Shown: positions 37,854 to 48,408 of the stretch, one piece after another | Layout: the number at the start of each line of letters is the position of its first letter | Numbering within the stretch: position 1 is the first letter of the stretch | NCBI RefSeq assembly: GCF_008386695.1 | Contig: NZ_VUOC01000004.1 | Location: 1,614,327-1,678,326 of the forward strand | Origin: Chitinophaga agrisoli | GTDB taxonomy: Bacteria > Bacteroidota > Bacteroidia > Chitinophagales > Chitinophagaceae | Direction: 5' to 3' | Length of the DNA stretch: 64,000 nucleotides | Notes under the pieces: model-generated | What the model was told of the DNA's origin: nothing | Databases searched by the model: none | Seen by the model: the letters and a program-made list of their open reading frames with translations, nothing else | Program-made: the position numbers and the translations under genes

Positions 37854-40607
37854 ATGATGACTGCTTTCCACGCTCCGTTCTGCTCAAAGGCACTACTACT
37901 GCCCCCTCTCCTGTTATCGCTCACACTCCTGGCCTGCAGCGCCACGGCACAGCGGACCGCCCCTCCCCGCGAACGCATTTCCATCAACACCGGCTGGAAA
38001 TTCTACCGCTACAATGCGGCCACCACCCCGGATACCCTCATCTACGACGTACGCCCGGAGATCAAAGAGAACCAGGATACCCGCCCCGCAGATGCAAGAC
38101 CTACGGAAGCAGTCAGCATAACCGCCAGCCAAAACGTACTAAAGCCCTGGATCCTGCCTACCGGCAACAATTTTATAAAAGACCCCGCCAAACGATACCA
38201 GCGCCCAACCAATTCCCCCGGCAACAATTTCCCTTTTGTACAACCTGATTTTAACGACAACAACTGGGAAACTGTAAACCTCCCCCACGACTGGGCCATC
38301 AAAGGCCCCTTCTACGAAGGCTGGCAAACGCCTGTTGGCGGCGGTATGGGCCGCCTGCCCGTGCAAGGCGTAGCCTGGTACCGCAAGGCGATCAATATCC
38401 CCAAATCAGACGCAGGCAGGAACATCTTTTTAGATATAGACGGCGCCATGTCATACGCCATGGTATGGCTGAACGGCCAACTGGTGGGCGGATGGCCCTA
38501 TGGCTACGCTTCCTGGCGGGTAGATCTTACGCCCTATATTATACCTGGCGGCAACAACCAACTGGCCATCCGGCTGGATAACCCGGCTAACTCCTCCCGC
38601 TGGTACCCCGGCGCCGGCATCTACCGCAATGTATGGTTGGTAAAAACGAATCCCGTACATGTAGGCCAATGGGGCACAACCATCACCACAAACAATGTAT
38701 CTAAAGATGCTGCTACGATCGGGCTGCAAGTCATTGTTGATAATAACGCACACACCAACCAACCCATCGAACTCCTTACCCTTATCTATGCAGCCAACGA
38801 AGATGGCCAACAGACGGGAAAACCAGTCGCAAAATTCAACACCTGGAAGGGCGCCATCCCGCCCAACGCCAGCGACACAGTTACCACCACAACAAGCCTC
38901 CCCCATCCCAAACTATGGGGACCGCCACCCACCCAATCACCTAACCGGTATGTGGCCGTTACCACCGTATCGGCTATGGGAAAGATCATTGACCGCTATG
39001 AAACACCCTTCGGCATCCGCGACCTGCGCTTCGATCCCGAAAAAGGCATTTTTATCAATGGCGAGCGTATAGAGATCAAAGGCGTTAACCAGCACCATGA
39101 TCTTGGCGCGCTGGGCGCGGCGTTTAATGAACGGGCGGCAGAACGGCAACTACGCCTGCTCCGCGAAATGGGCTGTAACGCCATCCGTATGTCCCACAAC
39201 CCGCCCGCACCGGAGTTACTGGCGCTGACAGATAAACTGGGCTTCCTCGTCATAGACGAAGTATTCGATTGCTGGGAATTAAAGAAAACACCGCACGATT
39301 TTCACCTGATCTTTCCTGATTGGCATGAGCAGGACCTCCGCGCCATGATCCGCCGCGACCGCAACCATCCCTCCATCTTCCTATGGAGCTTTGGCAACGA
39401 AGTAGGCGAACAATACACCGGCGAAAAAGGCGCCGCCCTTGCAAAAGAACTTTATTCCATCACCAAAGAAGAAGATACCACCCGGCCGGCTACCATCGCC
39501 ATGAACTACGCTAAACCAGACATGCCCATGCCTGGCGTGACAGACGTCATCAGCCTCAACTACCAGGGCGAAGGCATCCGTAACGGCGGTGCTTATACGG
39601 GCCTGAAAGGCATCAGCACACCGCCGCTTTTTCCTGCCTTCCACAGCAAGTTCCCGGATAAACTGATCCTCAGCACAGAAAATGCCTCCGCCCTAAGCAG
39701 CCGGGGTACCTATCTGTTTCCCGTTTATAGCGGCAACAGCGCCCCGGTAAGGGATAGCATGGGTGGTAACTCCAAAATAGAACAGGTTAGCGCTTATGAG
39801 CTTTATTCGGTGGATTTTGGCGCTTCTGCTGATAAGGTATTCGCCACCATGGACCAACATCCCTTTGTGGCGGGCGGCTTTGTATGGACCGGCTGGGACT
39901 ACCTGGGCGAGCCTACCCCCTACTACCTGGCCCGTAGCTCCTATAGCGGCATCATTGACCTGGCCGGTTTTAAAAAGAACCGTTTCTACCTCTATCAGTC
40001 CCATTGGCGGCCTGAATTCCCAATGGCGCATATCCTGCCCCACTGGAACTGGCCAGACCGCCTGGGCCAGCCCACGCCGGTACATGTATTTACCTCCGGC
40101 GATGAAGCCGAGTTATTCCTCAATGGAAGATCCCTTGGCAGAAAGAAAAAAGCGCCCTACGAATACCGCCTGCGCTGGGATGAGGTCAAATATGCCCCCG
40201 GCGAGCTTAAAGTAGTGACCTACAAAAATGGTAAGCTGTGGGCACAGGATAGCGTCAGCACCACCGGCACAGCTGCACAGATCAAACTGTCTGCGGACCG
40301 GACCTCGCTCCTCACCAATGGCAAAGACCTCTCTTTTATTACTGTACAGGTAACAGACAAAAACGGCCTTACCGTACCAGACGCCCATAACCTGCTCCAA
40401 TTTTCCATAGAAGGCCCGGGCGAGATCGTTGCTACCGATAATGGCGATGCGGCCAACCTCGTATCATTCACCTCCCACACACGGGAAGCTTTTAACGGGT
40501 TATGCCTCGTGATCGTTCGTGCAAAAAGCGGCCAACCAGGCGCCATCAAACTAAAAGCAGCCGCCGCAGGATTACAACCGGCGATGGTTAACCTAACAGG
40601 TAAATAA
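37854..40607 (+). CDS. GH2 family glycosidase, beta-galactosidase-like lipoprotein
   Basis: The 917-residue protein has a lipoprotein signal with lipobox LLAC (about residue 28). GH2 domains follow: the sugar-binding domain (NLPHDWAIKGPF, VAWYRKAINIP, NQLAIRLDNPANSSRWYPGA and GIYRNVWL), the Ig-like domain, and the TIM barrel (IRDLRFDPEKGIFINGERIE, KGVNQHHDLGALG, NAIRMSHNPPAPELL). The acid/base Glu is in LWSFGNEVGEQ (about residue 515) and the nucleophile Glu in LSTENASAL (about 608). The C-terminus holds a DUF4982-like and further Ig-like domains. It probably removes beta-galactose or a related sugar at the cell surface or in the periplasm, under LacI control with SusC/SusD. Confidence 0.92.
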   Translation: MMTAFHAPFCSKALLLPPLLLSLTLLACSATAQRTAPPRERISINTGWKFYRYNAATTPDTLIYDVRPEIKENQDTRPADARPTEAVSITASQNVLKPWILPTGNNFIKDPAKRYQRPTNSPGNNFPFVQPDFNDNNWETVNLPHDWAIKGPFYEGWQTPVGGGMGRLPVQGVAWYRKAINIPKSDAGRNIFLDIDGAMSYAMVWLNGQLVGGWPYGYASWRVDLTPYIIPGGNNQLAIRLDNPANSSRWYPGAGIYRNVWLVKTNPVHVGQWGTTITTNNVSKDAATIGLQVIVDNNAHTNQPIELLTLIYAANEDGQQTGKPVAKFNTWKGAIPPNASDTVTTTTSLPHPKLWGPPPTQSPNRYVAVTTVSAMGKIIDRYETPFGIRDLRFDPEKGIFINGERIEIKGVNQHHDLGALGAAFNERAAERQLRLLREMGCNAIRMSHNPPAPELLALTDKLGFLVIDEVFDCWELKKTPHDFHLIFPDWHEQDLRAMIRRDRNHPSIFLWSFGNEVGEQYTGEKGAALAKELYSITKEEDTTRPATIAMNYAKPDMPMPGVTDVISLNYQGEGIRNGGAYTGLKGISTPPLFPAFHSKFPDKLILSTENASALSSRGTYLFPVYSGNSAPVRDSMGGNSKIEQVSAYELYSVDFGASADKVFATMDQHPFVAGGFVWTGWDYLGEPTPYYLARSSYSGIIDLAGFKKNRFYLYQSHWRPEFPMAHILPHWNWPDRLGQPTPVHVFTSGDEAELFLNGRSLGRKKKAPYEYRLRWDEVKYAPGELKVVTYKNGKLWAQDSVSTTGTAAQIKLSADRTSLLTNGKDLSFITVQVTDKNGLTVPDAHNLLQFSIEGPGEIVATDNGDAANLVSFTSHTREAFNGLCLVIVRAKSGQPGAIKLKAAAAGLQPAMVNLTGK

Positions 40608-40801
40608 TCACCCGGAGCCGCCATACATCAACAAAAAACACAATTCATTTATACCCGCTATACAACATTTTGATTTTCAGATTTAAATAGCTATATTATT
40701 GACAACTCCAGAAATCTGGGCTATAATTGTCCAGATAACAGATCTCAATTGTCTATGATTGGGATCTGAACCTTTAAGCTATCTATCTGTCAACTTATAG
40801 C

Positions 40802-43495
40802 ATGAAAAATAGGAAGAGCATTACAGCAGTCAGCTTCACGGAAACAGCCGGCCATACAAATGACCCTGATATTATCATATCTGACCCACACATCAGGTTA
40901 CTGGAAAAAGAACGTCACGTACTCCTGGCGCTGGGCGATGATCTTACCAAGGTCCGGGAGAAAAACGACCTGATCCTCCTGTTTTCTTCCAGGATCAGGG
41001 AGCTGTACCCGTTTTCCCATTCCCTTATTACCCTCATCAACTACGCGTCGCAGACCTATACCCCCTTCCTGCTTGATCCTGCTCCATCCCCCGTGGAAAG
41101 TCACCATGCTTATCCGGCGCTGATAACTGCCCATTACCCGGTAGATAGCCCGCTTATCCAGCAGGTACTGACAAATGACGCGCCTACCGCTTTTATCATC
41201 AGGGATATTATGGATGTTCCCGGAAATCCCGATTTCCTCCGGTTAAATTATGAAGCAGGCATCCGGGAAATATTATTGACGCCCCTGAAAAGCAAGGAGC
41301 AGCCCATCGGCTTCCTGCATATGTACGCTGCGGATACCACCAGCTTTACAGACGAATTCAGGAATGTTATAAAAGGCATTGCGCCGCAGATCTCCAGCGC
41401 CGTGACCAACATCATAAAAAATGAGGAGATAGCCCATGAAGAATGGATCAATGAAGTACTGTTATCCCTGAGCAATGAAATGGCCAAGGTCAGAACCCGC
41501 CAGGACCTGCTAAAGGTCATTACCTCCAGCCTCCGGGAGCTCATTTGCTTTTCACATAGTATGATGACCGTGATGGATGAAACACTGGAGTATTACAAAG
41601 CCTACCTGGTGGATGAAGAGGCCCGGCTCAGCGAGCTCACAGATTGCAGCGAAGCCCTTTCCATCCCGGTAGATGACGGCATCTACGATATAGCATCGCT
41701 GTATTACAAACCGCTCATCTTCGATATGCAGACTCTCAACATGGACACCATGCCTGCCTGGTGTAAGCTGCAGTACGAAGCCGGGGCCAGGGAAATGATC
41801 GTAAAGATCCTGGGCGGCAACGGATCCGCCAGGTATGGGCTCATGTTATTTGCGCCAAAAACGGGCACCTTTGGCCCAACGGCGGCAAATATTATCCAAC
41901 GCATATCCAGCCAGCTCTTTACGGCCGCCAGCAATATATCTGCCAATGAAGAGATCCTGAGAAGGGAGAATGAAAAATCTTTCCTGCTCGAATTCAGTCA
42001 TGATATAGCGGCCGTGCGTACAAAAGACGAGCTGAAACAGGCCATCTTCCGCGTGCTGCAGCAGGTACTGAATGTAAAGCTGCCCATGATCCGCATCCTG
42101 GAGGATGATGGCCTTACGCTTAGCCCGTACATGTATGATGAGACCATGTTCGAAAAAATGAAGACCACCTTCACTTCACTTTCTGCTAAGAACATTGATA
42201 TACATGAAGCCCTCTCCGCAAGGGTGCTGAATAGCGAGGAACCGGTCATCTTCAATATTGCGGAAGAGGTGCGGCAGGGCAACCCAAGCCCCTATATCCC
42301 CCTCTGGCAGAGCACCGGCATGGCCAATACCTTTGGGGCCCGCCTGCGCGTAGGGAACACCAACCTGGGTACTATCTGGCTGCTTACGGATGATATCAAT
42401 CTTAACATACTCAAAGGTATCTGCGCCCAGATCTCCATCGCTATCTCCAACATCCGCGCCAATGAAAAGATCCTGGCCTATAAACAGAAACTGGAAATAG
42501 AGAACGATTACCTGAAAGAGCAGATCCAGACCATCTACAATTTTTCAGAGATCATAGGCAGCGGCGCGCAAATGCAAAAGACCTACCGCCTTATCTCACA
42601 GGTGGCGGAATCCTCCTCCACCGTATTGCTGCTGGGCGAAACCGGCACCGGCAAAGAACTGATCGCCAGGGCCATTCACAATGCATCCCCCCGTAAAGGC
42701 AAGCTAATGGTAAAGGTGAACTGCGCCGCACTGCCGGCCCACCTGATAGAAAGCGAGCTTTTCGGCCATGAAAAAGGCGCTTTCACCGGCGCTATAGACC
42801 GGCGCATTGGCAAGTTTGAACTGGCTAACCATAGCACCCTGTTTTTAGATGAGATTGGCGAAATGCCGCCGGAGCTCCAGGTTAAACTGTTACGCGTGCT
42901 GCAGGAACGGGAGCTGGAAAGGATCGGCGGCCGGACGACCATCAAGGTAGATGTGCGCATCATTGCCGCCACCAACCGTAACCTGGAAGCAGAGGTACAG
43001 GCAGGCCGCTTCCGCTCTGACCTCTATTACCGGCTGAATGTATTCCCCATCAACCTGCCCCCCCTGCGGGAACGGCAGGAAGACATAGCGCCGCTGGCTA
43101 ATTTCTTTGTCGCTAAATTCAGTAAGAACACCGGTAAAAAAGTAAATGGCCTCTCCGCCAAAGTACTGCAGGAACTAAAAAGCTATCACTGGCCCGGTAA
43201 CGTAAGGGAACTGGAGCACCTCATAGAAAGAAGCATCCTTTTATGCGATGGCCATATGCTAAAGGAAATCCACCTGCCCCGCCACCAGCCCGGCGAGAGC
43301 GCCCAATCCCCTGTTTTCTCAAACGCCACGCTTGAACAGATCGAGCGCGCCTATATCGTTGATGTGCTTAAACGGTGCAGCGGTAAGATCTCTGGCGCTG
43401 GCGGCGCCGCGGAGATCCTGGAGATCCCAGGTACTACCCTCCACTCCAAGATCAAAAAACTGGGTATCTCAAAAGCGGATTATTTTATGAAATAA
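40802..43495 (+). CDS. GAF-domain sigma-54-dependent transcriptional activator
   Basis: The 897-residue protein has three successive GAF-like domains (about 30-200, 215-385 and 390-545), a short coiled coil ([20 protein letters not shown]), an AAA+ sigma-54 interaction domain (about 570-800: Walker [15 protein letters not shown], the sigma-54 loop GAFTGA, Walker [10 protein letters not shown], arginine finger region [14 protein letters not shown]) and a C-terminal Fis-type HTH (about 850-897, [20 protein letters not shown]). It should activate sigma-54 promoters in response to small ligands bound by the GAF domains. It has no receiver domain, so no phosphorylation is expected. The downstream NAD(P)-binding and YCII genes are possible targets, but I found no convincing -24/-12 promoter before them. 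Confidence 0.92.
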   Translation: MKNRKSITAVSFTETAGHTNDPDIIISDPHIRLLEKERHVLLALGDDLTKVREKNDLILLFSSRIRELYPFSHSLITLINYASQTYTPFLLDPAPSPVESHHAYPALITAHYPVDSPLIQQVLTNDAPTAFIIRDIMDVPGNPDFLRLNYEAGIREILLTPLKSKEQPIGFLHMYAADTTSFTDEFRNVIKGIAPQISSAVTNIIKNEEIAHEEWINEVLLSLSNEMAKVRTRQDLLKVITSSLRELICFSHSMMTVMDETLEYYKAYLVDEEARLSELTDCSEALSIPVDDGIYDIASLYYKPLIFDMQTLNMDTMPAWCKLQYEAGAREMIVKILGGNGSARYGLMLFAPKTGTFGPTAANIIQRISSQLFTAASNISANEEILRRENEKSFLLEFSHDIAAVRTKDELKQAIFRVLQQVLNVKLPMIRILEDDGLTLSPYMYDETMFEKMKTTFTSLSAKNIDIHEALSARVLNSEEPVIFNIAEEVRQGNPSPYIPLWQSTGMANTFGARLRVGNTNLGTIWLLTDDINLNILKGICAQISIAISNIRANEKILAYKQKLEIENDYLKEQIQTIYNFSEIIGSGAQMQKTYRLISQVAESSSTVLLLGETGTGKELIARAIHNASPRKGKLMVKVNCAALPAHLIESELFGHEKGAFTGAIDRRIGKFELANHSTLFLDEIGEMPPELQVKLLRVLQERELERIGGRTTIKVDVRIIAATNRNLEAEVQAGRFRSDLYYRLNVFPINLPPLRERQEDIAPLANFFVAKFSKNTGKKVNGLSAKVLQELKSYHWPGNVRELEHLIERSILLCDGHMLKEIHLPRHQPGESAQSPVFSNATLEQIERAYIVDVLKRCSGKISGAGGAAEILEIPGTTLHSKIKKLGISKADYFMK

Positions 43496-43716
43496 CCTTC
43501 ACTATATTTCGCGAAACCAAGGCCAATTCGCTTAATACCGTGAAAAACAGACAGCCATTTTCCATACAACTAACTAATTAACAACATCTTACCTACATGG
43601 CATCCCGCTTGTAATCTAATAAGCGCAACGGGTAGCGTATTATCATTGCACATTACCCGGTACTGGTACATATTGTTAAACCGGCCTGTATACAGGCATT
43701 ATTAAAAACCCAGATC

Positions 43717-44472
43717 ATGAAAATAGTTGTAATTGGGGGCACCGGCCTTATAGGCTCCAAATTAGTGACCAGGCTGCGCGCGCATGGCCACGAAGTAATA
43801 CCCGCATCACCTAATTCCGGCGTTAATACCATCACCGGGGAAGGCCTGGCGGAAGTAATGGAAGGCACAGACATCGTAGTGGACCTGGCCAACTCCCCCT
43901 CTTTTGAAGACAAAGCCGTTATGGAGTTCTTCGAGACCTCCGGCAAAAACCTGATGGCGGCAGAAACCGCCGCTAACATTAAACACCATGTGGCCTTATC
44001 CGTAGTGGGTACAGAAAGACCTCCGGGAAATGGTTACTTCCGGGCAAAGATGGCGCAGGAAAACATCATCAGGGCTTCAGGCATCCCCTACACAATTGTA
44101 CATTCTACCCAGTTTTTTGAGTTCCTGGGCGGTATCGCCGCTTCCGCAGCCAAAGGAGAGGATATCCATCTGCCCCCCGCTGCTATACAGCCTATCTCAT
44201 CAGATGATGTGGCAGACGCTATGGCGGATGTTACGCTGGGCCAACCCATTAACGGCATGGTGGAGATAGCCGGCCCTGAAAAATTTGGCATGGCAGACCT
44301 GGTGGGTATCTATTTAAACCGGGTGAATGATCCGCGTAGTGTAGTGTCAGACCCGGAAGCGCCCTATTTTGGCGGCATGGTGGACGATACATCGCTGGTC
44401 CCAGGTCCCGGAGCACGCATTGGCAAGATCAATTTTGAAAACTGGTTCGCTACCCGCCCGGTTAAGGTCTAA
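43717..44472 (+). CDS. NAD(P)-binding atypical SDR (NmrA-like)
   Basis: The 251-residue protein starts with VVIGGTGLIGSKLVTRLRAH, a GGxGxxG Rossmann motif, and lacks the YxxxK pair of classical SDRs. NGYFRAKMAQENIIRASGIP and YTIVHSTQFFEF are typical of the NAD(P)H-binding/NmrA group. The cofactor specificity loop (IPASPNSG) is short, and the protein may be a ligand-sensing or reductase member. The YCII gene follows 35 bp downstream. Confidence 0.87.
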   Translation: MKIVVIGGTGLIGSKLVTRLRAHGHEVIPASPNSGVNTITGEGLAEVMEGTDIVVDLANSPSFEDKAVMEFFETSGKNLMAAETAANIKHHVALSVVGTERPPGNGYFRAKMAQENIIRASGIPYTIVHSTQFFEFLGGIAASAAKGEDIHLPPAAIQPISSDDVADAMADVTLGQPINGMVEIAGPEKFGMADLVGIYLNRVNDPRSVVSDPEAPYFGGMVDDTSLVPGPGARIGKINFENWFATRPVKV

Positions 44473-44507
44473 CCGGAAAGCAATTATAAAATCAAAAACA
44501 CCCAATA

Positions 44508-44864
44508 ATGCAGGAATTCTTATTAGTGATCTATAGGGACCTGACCAGCGACAACCCCGCGCCCTCTCCGGAACAAATGAGGGAGGCCATGAAACCCTAC
44601 CAGGAGTGGGTAGCCAGCATCGCCGCTCAGAACCGGCTGGTAGCCCCTCCCAAACGCTGGGATGTTGATGGCCGCGTAATAAAACAGGTGAAAGCAAAAG
44701 ATCATGTATACGCCGGTCCCTATGCGGAAGGAAAAGAATCCATCGGCGGCCTTTTTCTCATAAAGGCAAAGGATTATGATGAAGCAGTGGAGATTGCCAG
44801 GGGTTGCCCTATCATTAAATACGGCGCCATCGTAGAAATACGGATGGCCATCAGCGCAGCCTGA
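44508..44864 (+). CDS. YCII-related (DGPF) domain protein
   Basis: The 118-residue protein has the YCII/DGPF features: a conserved start MQEFLLVIYRDLTSDNPAPS, a helix EQMREAMKPYQEWVASIAAQ, the motif VYAGPYAEGKESIGG (usually DGPF/DGPY) and FLIKAKDYDEAVEIARGCPI. Family members are ferredoxin-like folds with a proposed His/Asp active site but no proven reaction. A second family member lies at 48409 beside an ECF sigma factor. Confidence 0.88.
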   Translation: MQEFLLVIYRDLTSDNPAPSPEQMREAMKPYQEWVASIAAQNRLVAPPKRWDVDGRVIKQVKAKDHVYAGPYAEGKESIGGLFLIKAKDYDEAVEIARGCPIIKYGAIVEIRMAISAA

Positions 44865-44885
44865 GCGCGGTTTTGAAAAATAGAT

Positions 44886-44922
44886 AATAAAGCCTTTACA
44901 AAAACGTAAAGGCTTTATTTGT
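44886..44922. terminator. Bidirectional intrinsic terminator
   Basis: AATAAAGCCTTTAC (44886-44899) pairs perfectly with GTAAAGGCTTTATT (44906-44919). The flanking A and T runs allow it to end the YCII transcript (+) and the cytochrome b transcript (-). Confidence 0.8.
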
Positions 44923-45701
44923 TACAGCAAACTTTTTATATAGAACACAATAGGCATAGATGCAAATGCCAGCGGAATGATCACCGCAAAAAGCCATATA
45001 CCCGTGGCCCGTATGGCAGGCGTATACCTGCTATGCACCAGCCCCGCCGTCCGGAATGCGCTTTGAAAACCATGGTACATATGATAAGATACCGCTAATG
45101 TCGCCACCAAGTATAACAGCACATACCAAAGCAGGCTAAAACTATGCGCTACCAGGGCATACAGGTCCTTTACACGCACGATCTCCACATCACCCTCCGT
45201 AGTCACCGCATACTCAAACGCCTTACTGGCTGGTTCATACACGGCAGATGTACGCTCGCGCGTTAGCAGGTTGGTCCGGTACTCCCGGTAGCCAATGTCT
45301 GTAAACTTATACCGCCCCCAGAAATTGCTCATATGCACCACCAGGAACAGGAAAATAATACTGCCTAACAATCCCATATTCAGCGATGCCCATTTTACAG
45401 GCGCTTTGGAGGATACCGCATACTTTACAGGCCTTGCCTGCCAGTTCTTGACCGTCAGCATTAATGCATAAAAAGCATGTATAAGTATAGATATATACAG
45501 CACATAACTTATAATTTCAACCGGGGGAAAATTTGTCATAAAATGGGCATAGATATTAAAATTATACCCCTCATCTCCCGCAAATAAAGTAAGATTGCCA
45601 CCCACGTGTACAATAAGATAAAGACAGAGGAACAGACCCGTCATAGACATGATCAGTTTTCTGCCGATGGTGGAACGGAAGAATTGTTTGAAATTAATCA
45701 T
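44922..45701 (-). CDS. Succinate dehydrogenase/fumarate reductase cytochrome b-like subunit
   Basis: The 259-residue protein has five hydrophobic helices with His residues placed for heme: LCLYLIVHVGGNLTLFAG, ISILIHAFYALML, IIFLFLVVHMSNFWGRY, YALVAHSFSLLWY and SYHMYHGFQSAFR. This fits the b558-type subunit of Bacteroidota succinate dehydrogenase. The usual flavoprotein and iron-sulphur subunit genes do not follow; instead NDH-2 lies upstream in the same direction. It may be a second copy that pairs with subunits coded elsewhere, or may transfer electrons for NDH-2 (inference). Confidence 0.85.
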   Translation of the reverse strand: MINFKQFFRSTIGRKLIMSMTGLFLCLYLIVHVGGNLTLFAGDEGYNFNIYAHFMTNFPPVEIISYVLYISILIHAFYALMLTVKNWQARPVKYAVSSKAPVKWASLNMGLLGSIIFLFLVVHMSNFWGRYKFTDIGYREYRTNLLTRERTSAVYEPASKAFEYAVTTEGDVEIVRVKDLYALVAHSFSLLWYVLLYLVATLAVSYHMYHGFQSAFRTAGLVHSRYTPAIRATGIWLFAVIIPLAFASMPIVFYIKSLL

Positions 45702-45774
45702 AGTACATAATTTGATTTAATGTATAAGCCAGCTCCCCTGGAAGCTGGCCCCGGTGTGTGGTGTATGCAGCCGC

Positions 45775-47067
45775 TTAACAACGGTTCTCCCGGTTCTCTG
45801 ACCGGAAGATCATGCGCAGCGCCTGATCCCGGGTGGTATAGGCTACCGCCCAGTTATACAGGGTCTTGATCTTGTTATTATAGTTGACCAGTGAAACAAC
45901 ATGTATAAACAACCAGCTCATGAGCCCCAGCAAACCGCCCAGATGCAGCTTATGCTTAAACAGGTCCGCCATTGCCATCTGCCGCCCTATAATAGCCATA
46001 TCTCCCCGGTCAAAATACTTGAATGGCTTTGGTTCACGCCCGGCGGCTATGCGCAGCAGGTTTTTTGCCAGGCTGGCGCCATGCTGGATAGCCGGTTGTG
46101 CCAGCTGCGGATGGCCATTGGGATACAGCTTATCTGTAAACTGTATGCTAATGTCGCCAATGGCATAAACGTCCTCATACCCCTGCACCCGGTTAAAAGC
46201 GTCCGTGACCATCCGGTTGCCTTTACCTATGCTCTTGGGGTCAATACCTTCAAAAGTATTGGCAATTACGCCGGCGGACCATATCAGGGTCTTGGCGGCT
46301 ATCACGGTACCGTCTGACAGCAGTACCTCGTCATTCTCAAAGCCTTTCACATGCGTGTTTAACGTAACCTTCACCCGCAGTTTTTCCAGCGCCCTTAAGG
46401 CCGCCGCATGCGATTTATCGCTCATAGGCGCCAGCAGGTATGGGGCGCCGTCAATAACATGTATATCCCCTTTAGCGTCTTTGAGGCCCGGGTAATCACG
46501 CAGCATGATGTATTTCCGCATTTCCGCCAGCATACCGGCTACCTCCACGCCCGTAGGGCCGCCGCCTGCTATCACAATGGTCAGCAAACGTTGCCGCTCT
46601 ACAGGGTCCTGCTCCAGCGAGGCCCGCTCCATTGTTTTGATCAGCTCATTCCGCATAAAAAGCGCATCATCTATCCCCTTCAGCGAATAGGTCTTTTCCC
46701 GCAAGGCCTCATTCCCAAAAAAGTTGGTACGGGAGCCGGCGGCAAAAACCAGTATATCATACTGCAGCTCCCCGCCATCGCTCAGGTAAAGCCGTTTGGC
46801 GGCCGTATCTACCTTCAGCAACGCCGCCATCCGGAAACTGATCTGTTTGTTCCGGAACAGCTTCCGGAAAGGATAGCTGATGCTCGCAGGCTCCAGGAAA
46901 CTGGTGGCCACCTGGTATAACAGCGGCGTAAAATAGTTGTAGTTGTTTTTATCAACTACCGTTACCGCATAGTACTTGTTGTGGAACAGGTTTTTCGCAA
47001 AATTAAGCCCGGCAAAACCGCCGCCTATTACGACAATGTGTTTTTTGGGAACCCCATTTTCTTTCAT
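45775..47067 (-). CDS. Type II NADH dehydrogenase (NDH-2)
   Basis: The 430-residue protein has two dinucleotide-binding motifs: VVIGGGFAGLNFAKNL near the start for FAD and IVIAGGGPTGVEVAGMLAEM (about 165-185) for NADH. YNYFTPLLYQVATSFLEPAS and the quinone-site region AQPAIQHGASLAKNLLR are typical, and YEDVYAIGDISIQF binds the FAD ribityl. The C-terminus has a membrane-anchoring segment (LGLMSWLFIHVVSLVNY). It oxidises NADH and reduces quinone without proton pumping. It lies 73 bp upstream of the cytochrome b gene. Confidence 0.93.
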   Translation of the reverse strand: MKENGVPKKHIVVIGGGFAGLNFAKNLFHNKYYAVTVVDKNNYNYFTPLLYQVATSFLEPASISYPFRKLFRNKQISFRMAALLKVDTAAKRLYLSDGGELQYDILVFAAGSRTNFFGNEALREKTYSLKGIDDALFMRNELIKTMERASLEQDPVERQRLLTIVIAGGGPTGVEVAGMLAEMRKYIMLRDYPGLKDAKGDIHVIDGAPYLLAPMSDKSHAAALRALEKLRVKVTLNTHVKGFENDEVLLSDGTVIAAKTLIWSAGVIANTFEGIDPKSIGKGNRMVTDAFNRVQGYEDVYAIGDISIQFTDKLYPNGHPQLAQPAIQHGASLAKNLLRIAAGREPKPFKYFDRGDMAIIGRQMAMADLFKHKLHLGGLLGLMSWLFIHVVSLVNYNNKIKTLYNWAVAYTTRDQALRMIFRSENRENRC

Positions 47068-47147
47068 GATGAATGGTTTTATAGTGTGAATATGACCGGC
47101 CGTGAACGCGTATACGTTCCTGCCAGCCTTCCGTGGATCAGCGTCAG

Positions 47148-48392
47148 CTAGTTGCCCAGCCGGCGCCTTAATTGTTCAATGTTCTTTGTCATCAAGGCTT
47201 TATCAGCCGCTGAATGGGTCAGCGTTAAAGCCTTTTCGTAGTGTTTAAGCGCTTTATGGTCGTCAACATCAGTATAGAGGTTCCCCAACAGGGAATAGTA
47301 GAAATAATTATCCGTTAGCTGCAGCTTCTCGCCTTCAATGATCGCCTCCCGTTTACTCCGGGCCCTGGCAAGCGCAAAAGTACGGTTTAATGCGGCAATA
47401 GGCGAATACTCCAATATCAGCAGCTGGTTATAAAGATCGAGAATATTATTCCATTTTTCCGGAGAGTTTTCTTTATGCGTATGCCAGTAGGCAATACCTG
47501 CCTCCAGGTGATACTTGGTAATGTTCCTGGTGGCGGCGGCTTCATGCAGGTAATACTCGCCTCGCTCAATAAGCTCCCGGTTCCACAGGGTTTCGTCCTG
47601 GTCCTGGTACAGCACCACCTCCCCTCTCTCATCCATCCTGGCGTCAAACCGCGAGGCGTGAAAACACATCAGCGCCAGCAGCGCGTTCACAGCCGGTTTG
47701 TTCGTGTGCACATTCTCTACCAGCAGGTAATTGAGCCGCATCGCCTCTACACATAGCTCCTTACGCAATACCGCATTCCCGGAAATGGAATAGTACCCCT
47801 CGGAAAAAAGCAGGTACAGGGTTTTCAACACCGCATCCAGCCGCTCGTTTATTTCAGCAAGCGTAGGCTGTTGTATTTTTATACCGGCTTCCTTTAATCG
47901 TTCTTTTGCCCGGCTGATCCTTTTATAGATCACTTCCTTGTTCGTCAGATAGGCGTCCGCAATTTCCTGCGCGCCAAATCCACAAAGCAGGTTTAGGGCC
48001 AGGGCTATCTGTGATTCGCTGGGTATGGAAGGATGGCATACCGTAAACATCATGGCTAGCTGACTGTCTGTAATATTTTGCGGCGAGAGGTCCAGGGTGA
48101 TCTCTTCATCCTTTGGCGTACTGTATCGCAGATCAGTCATCAGCTTCTCCTGGAAAAAAGAGTTCCTTTTCAGCCAGTTCTTTGTTTTGTTCTTGGCCAC
48201 CGCATATAACCATGCCGTTGGATTGTCAGGTACCCCTTTTGCGCTCCACGATTCCGTGGCGGAAAGGAAGGTATCGCTCACAATATCTTCGGCCTGCTCT
48301 ATATGCTCAATACCAAACAGGAAACAGAGTACCGAAACTATTTTCTGGTACTCTGTTCTGAATAAATGTGGTATTAATTCCTTTTCCTCCAT
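47148..48392 (-). CDS. ECF sigma factor with C-terminal TPR-like extension (ECF42 type)
   Basis: The 414-residue protein begins with sigma region 2 (EHIEQAEDIVSDTFLSATES, WLYAVAKNKTKNWL), region 4 (PSESQIALALNLLCGFGAQE, IADAYLTNKEVIYKRISRAK) and then a long C-terminal extension of about 200 residues with TPR-like helices (NRTFALARARSKREAIIEGE). This architecture defines the ECF42/DUF6596 group, whose genes sit beside DGPF/YCII proteins, as here. No anti-sigma factor is expected; the C-terminal extension is thought to control activity. It probably drives the YCII and carboxymuconolactone-decarboxylase-like genes. Confidence 0.92.
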   Translation of the reverse strand: MEEKELIPHLFRTEYQKIVSVLCFLFGIEHIEQAEDIVSDTFLSATESWSAKGVPDNPTAWLYAVAKNKTKNWLKRNSFFQEKLMTDLRYSTPKDEEITLDLSPQNITDSQLAMMFTVCHPSIPSESQIALALNLLCGFGAQEIADAYLTNKEVIYKRISRAKERLKEAGIKIQQPTLAEINERLDAVLKTLYLLFSEGYYSISGNAVLRKELCVEAMRLNYLLVENVHTNKPAVNALLALMCFHASRFDARMDERGEVVLYQDQDETLWNRELIERGEYYLHEAAATRNITKYHLEAGIAYWHTHKENSPEKWNNILDLYNQLLILEYSPIAALNRTFALARARSKREAIIEGEKLQLTDNYFYYSLLGNLYTDVDDHKALKHYEKALTLTHSAADKALMTKNIEQLRRRLGN

Positions 48393-48408
48393 TTGTTGGG
48401 CCGCTGTT

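Noticed and set aside
43640-43716. Sigma-54 (-24/-12) promoter before the NAD(P)-binding gene (CTGGTACATATTGTTA)
   Set aside because: The distance between the GG and the TTG-like elements is about two bases too short and the -12 GC is missing.
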